From: Rhodosporidiobolus odoratus
Taxonomy: Eukaryota > Basidiomycota > Microbotryomycetes > Sporidiobolales > Sporidiobolaceae
Assembly: GCA_034387635.1 (NCBI GenBank)
Contig: JAOANU010000002.1
Coordinates: forward strand, 744,001-808,000
Length of the DNA stretch: 64,000 bases
Reading direction: 5' to 3'
Of this stretch, positions 49,531-61,970 are shown piece after piece. Numbering within the stretch: position 1 is the stretch's first letter; every line of letters starts with the position of its first letter. The notes under the pieces are model-generated. The model made no database searches. It saw nothing but the letters and a program-made list of their open reading frames with translations, and was not told the origin of the DNA. The position numbers were made by a program, and so were the translations under genes.

Positions 49531-51285
49531 TCACACCCTCCCAGCTCCCCCATTCCCTCCCAGTCCACCTCCACCTCCAGCGTCCGTCGTCCCTCTCCTC
49601 TTCAACGCGCCTTGGACTCCGGCTCGACCCGCTAATCCCCCCAGCGCCGACCCTCCTTGGAGATCGTTCGTATGCCTCCTCACCATCCCAGGCGGTGGCG
49701 GTGGGGCCCCATTCCCACTGCCGAATGCGGCCCCAAACCCAGATCCAGCTCCGTGCGGAGAAGGCAAGGCCGAAGAAGGAAACGTAGCCGACGAAGGGGA
49801 GGGTTGAGGAGAATGAGAGAAATTGAGCATTCGCCCATTGGCGCTGCTGCTCAAACCTGGTGAGGCTAGAGCACCTCCACTTCGGTAGTCACTGCCTGAT
49901 CCTCCTCCAGAACCAGCGAGGCCGGTGGTGTTGAACCCTAACCCAGTTGGGGTCGGCGCTCCTCCTCCTCCTCCTTTTCCTCCTGCTCCAAACTGAGTGT
50001 GGATGGGCGAAGTCGCCCCTGGACCGCCAGTTACCGAAGTAGATCCAAAGGTCGAAGTCCTCGACAACATGGAAGGTTTAGTCTCGTACGGCCTAAAGCC
50101 ATAACTAGGAGAAGGCGACCTCGGAAAATCGTTCCTAGGTTGACTCGAACTTGCCGGTACACTCACCAGTAGCGGTAACTGGGATGAGAGGGTACTTGGA
50201 CGGAGGACGGAGGGGACGATGGAGAAGGCGGAGGAGAGAGCTGATTTCATCATGCTTGAACGTTGGCGTTGGTGTCTTCCGTTGGGGTTGGGGGAGGAGG
50301 GAGCCGAAGAGAGGGTTGGGGAGGTGCTGAGGTGCGGATGGGAGTGAGGGGGAGGGAAGGAGGTGGTGGTTTGGGTGGGAGAGGTCGAGGGTTGAGGGGC
50401 GGTCGAGGCGCGGCGATGAGGGGCGGCGGGAGCTTCGCCTGCAACCGCGGGAGCAAAGTCAGCACGGGCGGCCGGAGAGAGTAGACCACGAGGCGTACCG
50501 AGCGACGGCAGTACATTGTCGTTTGCGCTGAGGGACAAAAACAGATAGAATGGGACCAACCAAACCGCGACGGCAAAGTAGGTCGCGATCTCGACGAACG
50601 TGGGCTCGTGGTCCGACGAGGTGTGACGGTTGTAAGCGTTGTAGTGCGTGTACTTGGCATGACGTGCGGATGCCGAAGAGCGGTGCGAGAAGTGGCGGAA
50701 GGAGAGGAAGTGCGAGGTGAGGACTAGGACGCAGGAGAGGATGAAGATGGGGGACGTGAGGGAGATGATGGGCCAGGAGCGGGAGAAGTTGCCGAGACTG
50801 CAGGCAGGGGCGTGGTCAACGAGGCAGGCTCTGTGGATGCGAAAGGATGGCTTGACGGAGGGAACGAAGAAAAGGACGTACTAGACGACGTGAGCGAGGA
50901 TGCCAATGGCGACGAGGTGCCAGGGCAGGCCGTCGACGAAGAAGAGGACGAGGTAGAGTAGGATCTCGGCCTGTTGTCGCGAGCGACAAGGGTCAGCCTG
51001 CACGGCGAGCCGAGCGGACACGAACGAGAGGGAAGAGCGTACGGCGATCAACCTTTTGCCGACGTTTTTGGCGAGTGCGCTGTGTTCTTCGATGACCTCT
51101 GCGACGTACAAGAGTCCACTGGCTGTTCGTGGAGGACCAGGGAAGGTGAGAGGGAGAGGACAGCAGGACGCGTTGAGTTGGCGTTGGTGGGTGTCGAGAA
51201 GAGGGATTCACGCACCGAGACTGAGGAGGACAAAGACGAATCCGACAGCGCAGGCTAGCCAGGAGAGGCAGTACAAGGCGGTCAT
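49531..51285 (-). CDS. SVP26: ER-exit cargo receptor SVP26 (TEX261 family) with long disordered tail
   Basis: Multi-span protein of early secretory vesicles. In yeast it loads glycosyltransferases and alkaline phosphatase into COPII vesicles. The ATG at 51285 begins TALYCLSWLACAVGFVFVLL (first membrane helix). Later exons give GLLYVAEVIEEHSALAKNVG, EILLYLVLFFVDGLPWHLVA, IGILAHVVY, then FSRSWPIISLTSPIFILSCV and a helix in FVEIATYFAVAVWLVPFYLF, all in the family order. Introns lie near 51215-51115, 51035-50970 and 50880-50800. The body is followed by about 300 residues of Ser/Pro/Gly-rich disordered sequence, including GGKGGGGG and GGGGGLGGNGG, absent from yeast SVP26. The gene lies head to head with the chitin synthase, a plausible cargo. 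Confidence 0.9.
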
Positions 51286-51756
51286 GGTCGATGCACAGTT
51301 GAATGAGAGCGAGGTGCCGGTGAAGCGGTTTGATCGGCGAGAAGAGTCTTGAGGTGTTTCGACAGAGCTGAGGTGAACGTTGACACGGTGTGTACGGAGC
51401 TGGGCGGGTTCAGGGAAGTGCGGCGCGGGCTGCTAGCAGTGCATGAGATGGTGTGCAACTACAGTAGTGATAAGACTGTCTGGTCTGGGTCTGGAGATCT
51501 GCAGGGAGCGCAAATTAAAGGTGATCTCTCCTTTCTCCCTCCGCCACTCTCGCTAAACCCGCTAGACGCGCTGCAGTAGAGCAACAGCACACCAGACACT
51601 CACTCTCACCCCGTCTGTCCGTCTGCGCACACAGTTCGCATCCCACTCTCGACCCCTGTGATTTCTAGTCGTCTCTTCCCCTCCTCTCCCTCAACTCGGC
51701 TCTCTCTCGCCCTCCCCTCTCTCTCCCAGGTACAGCTGGGGCTGCCACCCTACAAC
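51286..51756. promoter_or_regulatory. Divergent promoter region, SVP26 / chitin synthase
   Basis: 471 bases between diverging starts. The last 120 bases before the chitin synthase ATG are strongly CT-rich. CAG|GTACAG at 51727 might be the edge of a leader intron, but this is unsure. Confidence 0.5.
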
Positions 51757-54700
51757 ATGGCACACCAACTACCCCCGCACCAGCTCACCAACCTCACTCA
51801 GCTACTCAACTCGTCTTCATCAAATACTCAGATCCCTTCAACCGACTCGCTCACTCAAGCTCTCGCTCAGCGCTACCGCCAAGACCTCTCCGCCACCTAC
51901 GCCGGTAACTCGACCCTCGTCGTCATCAACCCCCTCGAAGTCAAGGGAGACGTCAGCGAGGCCAGCAAGGCAGAGTACGAGAACCGCGCCTACCGCTTGA
52001 GGGACGGCAGCGGAGGCGACGACGTACAACCCCACGCCTACGATCTCGCATGCCGTGTCTACTTTGCTGCCAGGAGGACAGGACAAAGTCAGTCGATCGT
52101 GTACAGGCAAGTCCTTTCCGTGCCGCTTTTCAGCCGGAAAACCCGACACTTGGCTAACCATGCCTCTGTACCTGCCTATGCCGCCTCGCCTGTCCTCCCC
52201 TTCTTTCCCTAACCCACAGCGGTGTATCGGGCGCAGGTTCGTCACTGCAGCAACACCTCGTCACGGCACAGCTGCTCCGTCTGTCGACTTCGGGAAAAAA
52301 GGATACCCGCCTGGCCGAGCAAGTGCAGGCGCTCTCGACCCTCCTCAGCTCGTTCGGCTGCGCCAAGACCCTCTCTAGTCCTTCTTCGTCCCGCCACTCC
52401 TCCCTCCTCGAGCTGCATCTCTCCGGAGAAGGTCGGCTCGCCGGCGCCAAGGTTCTCGCCTACGGTCTCGACAAGCGCAGGTTTGCAAAGCTGGCCAAAG
52501 AGGAGCGTACCTTCCACGCCTTCTATCAGCTCGTCGCCGGTGCCTCGCCTCAGGAAAAGAACGAGTTTGGCATCCTCGACGACATTGCCGACTACCGCCT
52601 CTTTGCTAAATCGGCCTGCTATCGCCTTCCTCCGGGCGTGCTCAACGCCGACGACTCGATCGCGTTCGACGAGCTTCGAGCCGCCTTCAAGGTGCTCGGC
52701 TTCAAGTCTCGCCACGTCGTCTCTATCTTCCGCCTCCTTTCTGCCATCCTCACCATCGGTAACATCGAATTCTCCGAGCACCCCGCCGACCTTCACGAGT
52801 TCCAGTCCGACCCATGCTGGGTCAGCAACCGCGACGTGCTGGACAAGGCAGCGGGCCTACTCGGTATCGCATCGGAGGACCTCGAGAGGGCGTTGACGAA
52901 CCGGGTCAGGTGGGTGAGGAAGGAAATGACGGCTTCCATCCTACGCGCCGAAGGAGCAGACGAGCAACGCGACAGTCTCATGGCCGCTCTCTACTCCATC
53001 CTTTTCGCCTTTGTCGTCGAGACCGCCAACCACAAGCTCTTCCCCGGCGACGAGGCCATTGCCGAGCTTCAGAAGCAGGGCGGATCGTCCATCCTCCAGT
53101 TCTCTCAGCCGGGTTTCGCCAACCGTGCCGCTGGGCGTCCTGGGTCGGGCCTCCTCGTTCGCGCCTTGAACGGCTACGATGACTTTTCCGCCAATTACGC
53201 TGCCGAGGTCGCTCGGTTCTGGGCGGCCGAGCACGACTTTGACGGAGACGGCGGCATTGCTGCGAGAGCGCAGGAGGACGGGGTCAGGGTCGCTGACGTC
53301 CTGCCGCCTGATGGAACTGCTCGACTCGAGCTTCTTCGAGGAGGAAGGCTGGGAGGAAAGGCGGACCGCAAGCCGGGAGGATTGCTCGGCGGGTTGTCAA
53401 AGACGGTTGCGAGTCTGAGAAAGGGGGCGAACGCGGATGAGGCGGACGATGCTTTCCTGGGCGGGATGAGGGATCACTTCGCCGCTCATTCGGCGTTCGT
53501 CTCTACTCCGGGCGGACCTGGCGCTCGTACCGCGTTCGGTATCAACCACTTCGCTGGCCAAGTCACCTACGACGCTTTCCATTTTGTCGACACGGACGCC
53601 GATGCCCTCGATGCCGAATTCGTTGCTCTCTTGCGGAACTCGGCGGATTCGTTTGTCGCCAAGCTCTTTTCGGGTCCGAGTCTCGCCGCCGAGGTTCATC
53701 CGCTTGATGACAACACGATCGTGGCGGCGCAGGTATCTTCCATGCCTCTCAGGCGTCCCAGTCCGGTCAAGGTCGCGTCCTCCTCGGTCGTGCTTGAAGA
53801 CGAACAACGCGAAGACGGCGAAGACTACACAGCGCCTCTCCTCGACACTCTCGCCATTCATCCCGTTTCGACTCAGGTGAACGCTACCCTCTCTCACCTC
53901 TTCTCCTCCATCGCCGACCGCACTAGGATCTGGAAAGTCGTCTCCCTCCGACCCAACGACACTCACCACCCCGGTCAAATCGACCTACGCCGCTTGCGCG
54001 AACAAGTCGGGGCGTTCCTCCTGCCCAAATTAGCAGCTCGACGCAAAGACGTTGATTTCACCTACGACGTCGATATCCCCTCTTTCCTCTCCCGGCACGG
54101 AATCTCACCTTCCCCTGGTCAATCCCCCCAGGAGGCCATCGCATCTTACCTCTCTTCCCCCGAGTTTGGTCTCTCGTCCGACTCGTCCACCAGCCCAACT
54201 GGTCCGAGGGACTTTGCGTTGGGTCACGCTCGAGTCTGGCTTTCGTACCGTGCTTTCAAGGCTGTTGAGGATCGATTGAGGGTCACTGAACCCAAGGAAC
54301 ATAGGGAGGCGGCGAGGGAGGCGGCGGCCAATTCTGCGAGTGCGGGAGGGGGGTTGAGCGTGAAGGAGAAGGAAGCTCTAGGAGGAGGGAGCGGAGGCGA
54401 TGCGGAGGGTATGATGGGTTACTTGCCTGAGATTGGGGGAGTTAGTCGGACGAGTTTGGCGGTTGGGTATCAGGGTGGGGGTGGAGGAAGCGGTGGAGGT
54501 GCGGGAGGGGAGAGCGTCGAGGATCTTCTCTATGGGTCGGGAGGAGCCCCGGCTACCCCTGTTACGCCTGGGTACATCCCTTATTCGACTACCAACGCGG
54601 CGGGTATGGGTTCCTCGAACGCTTTCGACACGGTTCGCCCTAGCATGCATGGATACTCGGATTCGTACGCCGGAGGAGGAGGAGGAGGGAGTCAGCTTGC

Positions 54701-57700
54701 ACCTCCTACTGCGCCGTACATGCACGGAGGGTATGGAGGTGGCTCGTTCTCGCCTTCTCTGGGAGGGTATGGAGGAGTCACCGGCGGAGGACCGGGCAGC
54801 GAAATCTGGGGAGCCGACAAAGCCACTCCAGCAGGGTTTTCGGCACCTCCTCCCGGGGCGGTGCGGAACACGGCGGGGACGATGGGCGGTAAGGAAGGGG
54901 TGTTGGACCGGGACGGGAGGCCGCAGGAGGGGGATGGGAAGGCGATTGAGGAGGTTCCGACGAGTCGAGGGAGGAGGGTTTGGGTTGTGGTGGTTTGGAC
55001 GTTGACGTTTTGGGTGCCGAGTGTTTGTTTGACGCATTTGGGGAGGATGAAGAGGCCCGATGTGAGGATGGCTTGGAGGGAGAAGGTGCGTCTTGCCGCC
55101 GTTCTGATCCCGCTGATTTTACCTTTACTCTTGGTTTTGGTGGAGGAAGGTACTAATCCGCCTCCGTTCTCTGGGGCAGGTCGCTCTCTGCATGCTCATT
55201 ACCGGATTCTGCGGTCTCGTCATTTTCTGTACGTTTCCCTCGTACCTTACTCGCGCGAAGGTTGACTCAGCTCTTTTTCCCTTTTCTCCTTCGCTCTCGT
55301 TCAACAGACATCATCGTTTTCGGCAAGCTCCTCTGCCCGAACTACGACAAAGCCTGGAACGAGCAAGAGCTTTCCTATCACTCGACCTCGGATAAGTACT
55401 GGGTCGGTGTTAGGGGAAACGTCTACGATTTGACCAAGTTTTACAAAATCCAGTGCGTTGCATTGCTCAGTCCGCTGCACGCCGAAGACGGCTAACGACT
55501 CTTACTCCACTCAGACACTCCGATATTCCGGGCGAGACGGTTACGAGCGAGGACATGATGGAACTGGGCGGGCTCGACTTGACGAACTACTTCCCGATGT
55601 GCGTTGACCTCAGCCTTCACTCACTTGGTCGGCGTTGTTGAGCTGACACACTTTGCTCTGTTAGCCCGCTTACCGCCGCATGCCCAAGCCTCGTCACCGA
55701 CAACACGCTTTCGCTGCAGTACGAGGTGCGCATCACACCCATTTCCACGTTATCCCATGCATGCTCACACAGTTGGAACCGCGCAGAACTTTACCGCCGA
55801 CATCTCCACCGCCGTTCACACCTCCGGCAGTCAACAATCCTACGCCGACTCCGAATTGCATCAAGAGAACTGGTACTTTGACACGTTCCTGCCCCGCATG
55901 AGGAAGTACCACAAAGGTCCGCTCGTATGGTCGACGGGCAAGGTCAAGAAGGAAGCGGACGAAGCGGGAAGGCAGTGGGCGATCGTTAACAGCAGTGTTT
56001 ACGACCTGACCGACTACTTCTACACGGTGCGTCTGTACCCTTCGTTGCGGTTAGACCTAGTGCTGACGTTGTCCTCGTGCATCCTCAGGCCGACCTTCTC
56101 AACTCGGACTCGTATAAATTCCTCGATACGAACCTTGCCAACTTGTGGCAAGCGCAGCCGGGAACCGACATTACCGGCGCGATCAAGGACCTCGGGCTCG
56201 ACTATGACACTCTTTCGATCAACATGGCCTGCATCACGACCCTGTTCTACAAGGGCGACACCGACTTCCGCAAGTCGGCAAGGTGCCAAGTTCAGCCGAA
56301 CTTGCTCCTCGCTTTTTCCGTTTTAATTATGGCGACCATTGCGGCCAAGTTCCTTGCTGCCCTCCAATTCGGCTCGAAGCGTATGCCGGAACAGAGGGAC
56401 AAGTTCGTCATCTGTACGTTGTCTCTCTGCCTTCACCTATTCTTCCTTGACCAGCTGACCAACTCCTCCTCGTCACCAAGGCCAAGTCCCCTGTTACACC
56501 GAGGACGAAGAGTCGCTCAAAAAGACGATCGACTCGCTCGCCGTCCTCAACTACGACGACAAGCGCAAGCTCATCTTCATCATCTGCGACGGCATGATCG
56601 TCGGAGCTGGCAACGACCGTCCTACCCCCCGTATCGTGCTTGACGTCTTGGGGGTTGATCAGACGATTGATCCGGACCCCCTGATGTACAAGGCTGTCGC
56701 TGAGGGATCGAAGCAGCTCAACTACGGGAAGGTCTGGTCGGGATTGTACGAGGTTGAAGGCCGTAAGTCGTTTTCTCTTGACCTTTTTCCGATAAAGTCT
56801 TGCTCACCCTGGCCTTTGGACAGATGTCGTCCCCTACATTGTTGTTGCTAAGGTCGGGCGCCCGTCTGAACGCTCCCGGCCCGGCAATCGCGGAAAGCGT
56901 GACTCGCAGATCCTCGCCATGCGTTTCCTCAACCGCGTTCACTTCGATTCCGAGATGTACCCACTCGAGCTCGAAATGTGCCACCAGGTCAAGAATGTCA
57001 TTGGTGTCGATCCTCAGCTTTACGAGGTGAGCTCTCCTGCTTAGCAGCATCTGACGCACAGGCTGACTCGGCATTTGCCTGCCCGCCAGTTCATGTTCGT
57101 TATCGACGCCGATACCAGTGTGGCCCCCGACTCGCTCAATCGTCTGGTTGCGGCCGCTGCGGACGACTCGCATATTATCGGTATTTGCGGAGAGACCAAG
57201 CTGGAGAACGAGCAATCCTCGTGGTGGACCATGATCCAGGTCTACGAGTACTACATCTCGCACCACATGGCCAAAGCCTTCGAGAGCTTGTTCGGGTCTG
57301 TCACCTGTTTGCCCGGTTGGTGCGTTGGCTTTCCCGCCCTCCTCATCTATTCCCCAGCTGATCACGGCCATACCTCTCCAGCTTCACTATGTACCGCATC
57401 CGTTCTGCCGACAAGGGCAAGCCTCTCCTCGTCAGCTCGCTCATCATCGACGACTACTCGGACGGCAACCTCGATACGCTTCACAAGAAGAACCTCCTCG
57501 CCCTCGGAGAAGACCGCTACCTCACCACGCTCATCCTGAAGCACTTCCCTAACTACAAGACCAAGTTCATTCCCGATGCTCAGGCCTTGACGGTCGCACC
57601 GCATTCGTGGAGCATTCTGCTATCACAGCGTCGTCGTTGGATCAACTCGACGGTGCATAACTTGGCGGAGCTGATGTTCTTGCCCGACATGTGTGGTTTC

Positions 57701-59084
57701 TGTGCGTTCCTTCTCTTCTTCGACCATCGTCATGTGCTCACTCCCCGCGCCGAGCGGTGCAGGCTTCTTCGGCATGCGCTTTGTCGTCTTCATCGACTTG
57801 CTCGGTACCATCATTCTTCCCGCCACTTTCGTCTACCTTGTGCGTTATTTTCTCTCGTTCGCTGCAGCGCCCTGCTCACTCTGAGACTACTGCGCAGCTG
57901 TATCTCATTATCACTGTCGCCACTGGCTCGGAGGGTATTCCTACCATTGCTTTGTATCTAATTGCAGCGGTATGCTGTATGCCTCTGCCTTCGGATCCAG
58001 TACAGATACTGACCTTCTCGTCTACAGGTGTACGGTCTTCAAGCCATCATCTTCCTGATGAAGCGACAGTGGCAGTTCGTTGGCTGGCTCATCATCTACC
58101 TCGTGCGTTATCTCCTTCAGTCTGTCAAGTTCTCCGTCTCACCAGTCTTTCTTCTGCGCAGCTCGCCTATCCGATCTACTCCTTCCTCCTCCCCGTCTAC
58201 TCCTTCTGGTGCTTTGACGACTTCACCTGGGGAAATACCCGTGTCGTCGTCGGCGAAGGCCGCTCGAAGAAGGTTCTGCAGGCCGAGGAAGAAGCCTTCG
58301 ACGAATCGACCATTCCTCTCGCCAAGTTTAGCGAGTACGAAGCCGCCCTGGCTGACGACATGTATGACACCAAGTCGGTCCACTCTCACTCGACGGCCGG
58401 TTTCTCGCTCGCGACGAAGCTGCCTCAGCCGGACTACACGGCCCACACTCGCGGTGGCTCTCGCTCGACGGTGGGACAGTTCAACCTCCCTCAAATGCCT
58501 TCGCAAGGCTTCGCCTATGGCGCCGGTCCTGGCTCGATGCATGCCATGCCGCATATGGGCTACCCAGTTGGACCAGGCAGCATGGTTGGCTCCGAGTTTG
58601 GCTACCCGGGCATGGTCAGCGCCGCGCCGTTCATGCCGCCTGCGACGCTTCAGTCGCAAATGTCGCTCGCCGGAATGGGTGGTCCACCTCCCACCCTCTC
58701 CGGTATCCCTCGCCGTCAAAGTGGCATGTCCGCCTTCTCAGGGTGGGGCACTGGAATGGCCGCTCCGTCCGTTTACTCGATGAACCCCTTCGCCAATCCC
58801 CCTGCGCCGAGTGTGAGTGAAGACCCGTCGCCGAGCGACGAACTGCTTCACCAGACTTTGCAGGCTTACCTGGCCGGCCAGGACCGTATGTCCCCCTGTC
58901 CTTCTTTCTCGAGTTCCAATTCGTCCGGCGCTGACTCGTTCTTTCCATTTTCTCCATAGTCATGAAACTGTCCAAACGGCAAGCCCGCGAAGGTCTCGCC
59001 GCCCTCTTCCCCCGCGCCGACTTGTCATCTCGAAAGGACTGGATCAACGCCCGCATCGACGAGATTCTCACCGGCAATATGTAG
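51757..59084 (+). CDS. Chitin synthase with N-terminal myosin-like domain (class V/VII type)
   Basis: Plasma-membrane enzyme that polymerises N-acetylglucosamine from UDP-GlcNAc. The ATG at 51757 starts [20 protein letters not shown]. The myosin-motor-like domain (to about residue 780) has [34 protein letters not shown] and [19 protein letters not shown]. Its P-loop reads GVSGAGSS, without the usual Lys. A Gly-rich stretch follows, then a membrane helix ([18 protein letters not shown]). Next is a cytochrome b5-like domain ([28 protein letters not shown]). The catalytic domain has [58 protein letters not shown] and [19 protein letters not shown]-terminal membrane helices follow, then a long spacer. 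The last exon has the DEK-C domain ([31 protein letters not shown]). About 14 introns; the first may have a GC donor. Confidence 0.96.
52107..52219 (+). other. Probable GC-AG intron in the chitin synthase gene
   Basis: The donor reads TACAG|GCAAGT, the strong consensus of GC-AG introns, and the acceptor is CCCACAG|C. Joining keeps frame and gives [13 protein letters not shown]. An ordinary GT donor two codons earlier (GT|GTACAG at 52101) also keeps frame and gives [11 protein letters not shown]. The GC version matches the usual spacing before a myosin P-loop better. Confidence 0.6.
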
Positions 59085-59527
59085 CTCTAGATAACGCTCC
59101 CCCTCGCACTCACGCCCACACTTTCTCTATCGCACGCTCTTGCCTTGTCGCTTCCCTCCTTTGGTCTCTCCCTTTCTCTCAGTACTTTCTCCTCACCTCT
59201 ACGTGGAACGAGTACACTTCTAGACAGACACTACCATACCCTCTGTAAACCACCCCTTCACGTTTGCTTTTCTTTTCCTCTCTCTCTCCCTCTCATTCCG
59301 TTGCCCTTTCCTCGCCTCCAGACACTTTCCGCCTTTCCCCCCTTCCATTTCTTGTATATCCTCTGTCCCACGCGCATGCTTTCTCTCTCTAGTGGTAATG
59401 GTAAACACTGAAGCAGCCAGCTGTCACGTACCAAGCCGTGCTTGCTACGTTCGCTAGTCCCGTACCGACTTGGCACCGCTGTCCCGCAGCTTCTGCAAGC
59501 CCCCAATTCTAGGCTGGTCTGAATAAG
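59085..59527. other. Convergent intergenic region
   Basis: 443 bases after the chitin synthase stop, strongly pyrimidine-rich on the plus strand (long CTTTCTCT stretches), reaching the YIH1 stop. Presumed 3' untranslated sequence. No RNA gene seen. Confidence 0.5.
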
Positions 59528-61213
59528 CTACTTTTTCTTGCCGCCTCCACCTCCCCCTCCTGCCCCGCCTTTCGACCCATTCTTCCCTTCCTTGTCTTTC
59601 TCCTCCTGCTGCTGCAAAAACCCAGCCGCGACCAGCGCGTCTCGAGCGGCCTGCAACAGCCAAGAGTCAAGAAGTCGAGGATAACGAAGGGGTTCAGCTG
59701 ACTGTGAGGTTGTGTACAAGGACCACGAGAGCTGGCAAGAGGGAAGAGGAAAAGCGACCTAGACGTACGAGGTTGATATCCTTGAACCGAGAAGGTCCGA
59801 GATGGACCCCGCCGTACCATCTTGTCACGACGACCATGACGTTCGGGACATCCTACAACCGTTCAGTGTGCCAAGCGTCCCGGTCAGCCGACTCGGGCCG
59901 ACGTAAGGGAGGAATGGGAATGAACAGCGTGAGAAGGGGGAGAGAAAACGTACGAGCAAAGTCAATAGTTGAGCCAACCGACTCCCGGCGGCAGTTTCTC
60001 CATCGTCGTCGTTGTCGGCTCTTCGGATTCCGGAGCGGTCAATCAGTTGGTAGGCCATTATATTGTGTCTGTTTGATGGTTTGTCGCGGGGCGGGATCGT
60101 GAGACAGAGTGAAGAAGAGGTGAAGAGGCAGGAGGAGGAGGAGGTCAGCGAGGGGCGGCGAGGAGGAGGGGTAAGAATGAGGGGTGAGTGGGAAGGCGCA
60201 CGATGCTCGGGCGATTTTGCTGTTTGACAGGAGAGAGGCGAGGACGGCTTGGACCTGTGTAAGTAAGGAGGGAAAGGTTTAATGCCTTGCGGACGAGACG
60301 AGTCTAAGAATGGTCCTTAAAAAGACTGACTTCGTCCACGGAGTAGACTTTTGCGGCGTGGCCGACAAAAACCTGATTGTAGAAAGAGAAGTACCGTCAG
60401 TGGAGTGAGGCAGGATGAAGACGAGCAGCGGGGGCTCACTGATTTCCGATCCATCAGAGGTTCTGAGGAGGTGATGGCCGGACATTGGACTGTTGTGACG
60501 GGAGGTTCTCGTGGTTTTCGTTCCGTTTCGTCTTGTCGGTCCTCCAATCCCTGTTCCTCGTCCGACTCTCCCTCCTCTTCTGACCGCTGTTTCCGCCCTC
60601 CCGAGGTACCACCGGCGCTGGTCTTTCGTCGTTCTTCCTCGCCTCGTCGTTTTTCCTCGACCCTGTCGCCGACCCACTTGGCGCACATCTCCCTTGCGGC
60701 CTCGACTCCATCGAACAAAGACACTCCGCCCGACCATTCGACCGTGGGTCCAGTGACGACTGCGGCTTGCGAGTCGTGCATGTACAACCTCAACACGCTG
60801 CCGAACAGCTCGTCCGAGACGCCGAACGAGGCGAGGTAGAGATCTTGCAGCTGGATAAGAGGGGGCGCGTCGGCAGGGTAGGCGGGGGGGATGGTAAGCA
60901 GGAGATGCAACGGGTGTTGATCGTACGGTGCAGCGCAAGTGGTAGCCAAGACGAGCCTCAAGGGATCTGCGGCAGCGGGTGTCCAATCGGCTGGAGGGGA
61001 GGGAGTTCTGGAGGTCGGGGGAGGGCGGTAGAGGGACAGAGACGGTGAGGGGTCGTCGTAGATTGCGGCGAGGGATTGGAGTTCATCGGCTATGTCTTGA
61101 GCGGAGGGGGAGGGGGAGGCTTCGAGGGCCGAGACGATGAGGGTGAGGTCGAGAGCTGTGTCTGATTCGGTAAGGGTGAGCGAGGAGAGGTCGGAGGAGA
61201 GATGGGGCGACAT
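59528..61213 (-). CDS. YIH1: IMPACT/YIH1 family protein (RWD domain plus UPF0029 domain)
   Basis: Cytosolic regulator that competes with GCN2 for GCN1 and so damps the amino-acid starvation response. I start at the ATG at 61213 (SPHLSSDLSSLTLTESDTAL); the open frame before it begins with GTG. The RWD domain has DIADELQSLAAIYDDPSPSL and HPLHLLLTIPPAYPADAPPL. A charged linker rich in Glu, Arg and Lys follows. After an intron the IMPACT domain starts VFVGHAAKVYSVDEVQAVLA. Its signature blocks are AYQLIDRSGIRRADNDDDGE, TAAGSRLAQLLTLL, NVMVVVTRWYGGVHLGPSRF and KDINLAARDALVAAGFLQQ. The end is Gly-rich and basic (GGGGGGGKKK), an addition not present in yeast YIH1. Introns near 60430-60375, 60325-60065, 59950-59850 and 59765-59650. 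Identification is firm. Confidence 0.94.
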
Positions 61214-61786
61214 GGTGAATGGGGGCGAAGAGGGGAAGAAAGTCGAGGAGGGCGAGGAGAGTGTGCCGTCGTCGAAGAGGTGGTCGACGGTAGACGTCTG
61301 GTCGTATCCAAGTGTTCTCACGCAGCCGTACGAATGCTATCTCGGCCAGTGGAGAGTTGTGGTGAGATCAGGCAAGTGACGGAAGTCGAGGAGAGAAAGT
61401 CGGGCAACTGTCGGATCGATTCTGCAGCGGTCGGTACGCCTTGGTCCGCTTTAGAGAGAGCTCTAGAGTGGGCTGGGTGTGTGTCTAGGGACTTCAAAGT
61501 ATCAGAGGGTAAAGAGAGGGTTGTTGCTCTTGATCTCATCGTTGCTGCAATACCATCCCGCCCAACTCTCGCCAGACTATTCGTGACCCTCTCAGGCTAT
61601 CTCTAAGCCCCTGCTGACTCGATTCCGAACACCCGTCCGTCGCTCCGTGATTGATTCCCTCCTCCTCTTGCTGACACCGCTCTCGCTCCCCTTGGCAGAC
61701 TCTTCCCCTCATACACAAAGTGCTACCAAGTCAGTCATGTTCACCCTGCCCTTGAGAGCAACAGCTGACCCTCCCTCGCCTGCAGC
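61214..61786. promoter_or_regulatory. Divergent promoter region, YIH1 / RVS161
   Basis: 573 bases between diverging starts. TTGCAG-type sequence at 61780 directly before the RVS161 ATG could end a leader intron. No GCN4-type TGACTCA site found; TGACTCG or CTGACTCG occurs at 61614. Confidence 0.45.
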
Positions 61787-61909
61787 ATGTCGTGGGCCGG
61801 ACTCAAGAAAGCCACAAACCGAATGGGCACCCAAATGTCCATCAAACTCGGTCAGGTTGAGCGCACAGACGACAGCGCTTTCACTGTAGAGGCAGAGAGG
61901 TTCAAGCTG

Positions 61910-61970
<61 letters not shown>

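Noticed and set aside
54378..55037. 219-residue minus-strand frame in the chitin synthase gene
   Set aside because: Antisense to the Gly-rich spacer of the chitin synthase; Arg/Pro/Ser-rich shadow.
61600..61786. GCN4-type site near YIH1 that would link it to amino-acid control
   Set aside because: The sequence is TGACTCG in a long divergent spacer. One mismatch in a short motif is not enough.
61914..61969. CT repeat as part of a mobile element or coding repeat
   Set aside because: No flanking duplications, inverted repeats or transposase. Reading through it gives only Leu-Ser repeats that break the BAR domain.
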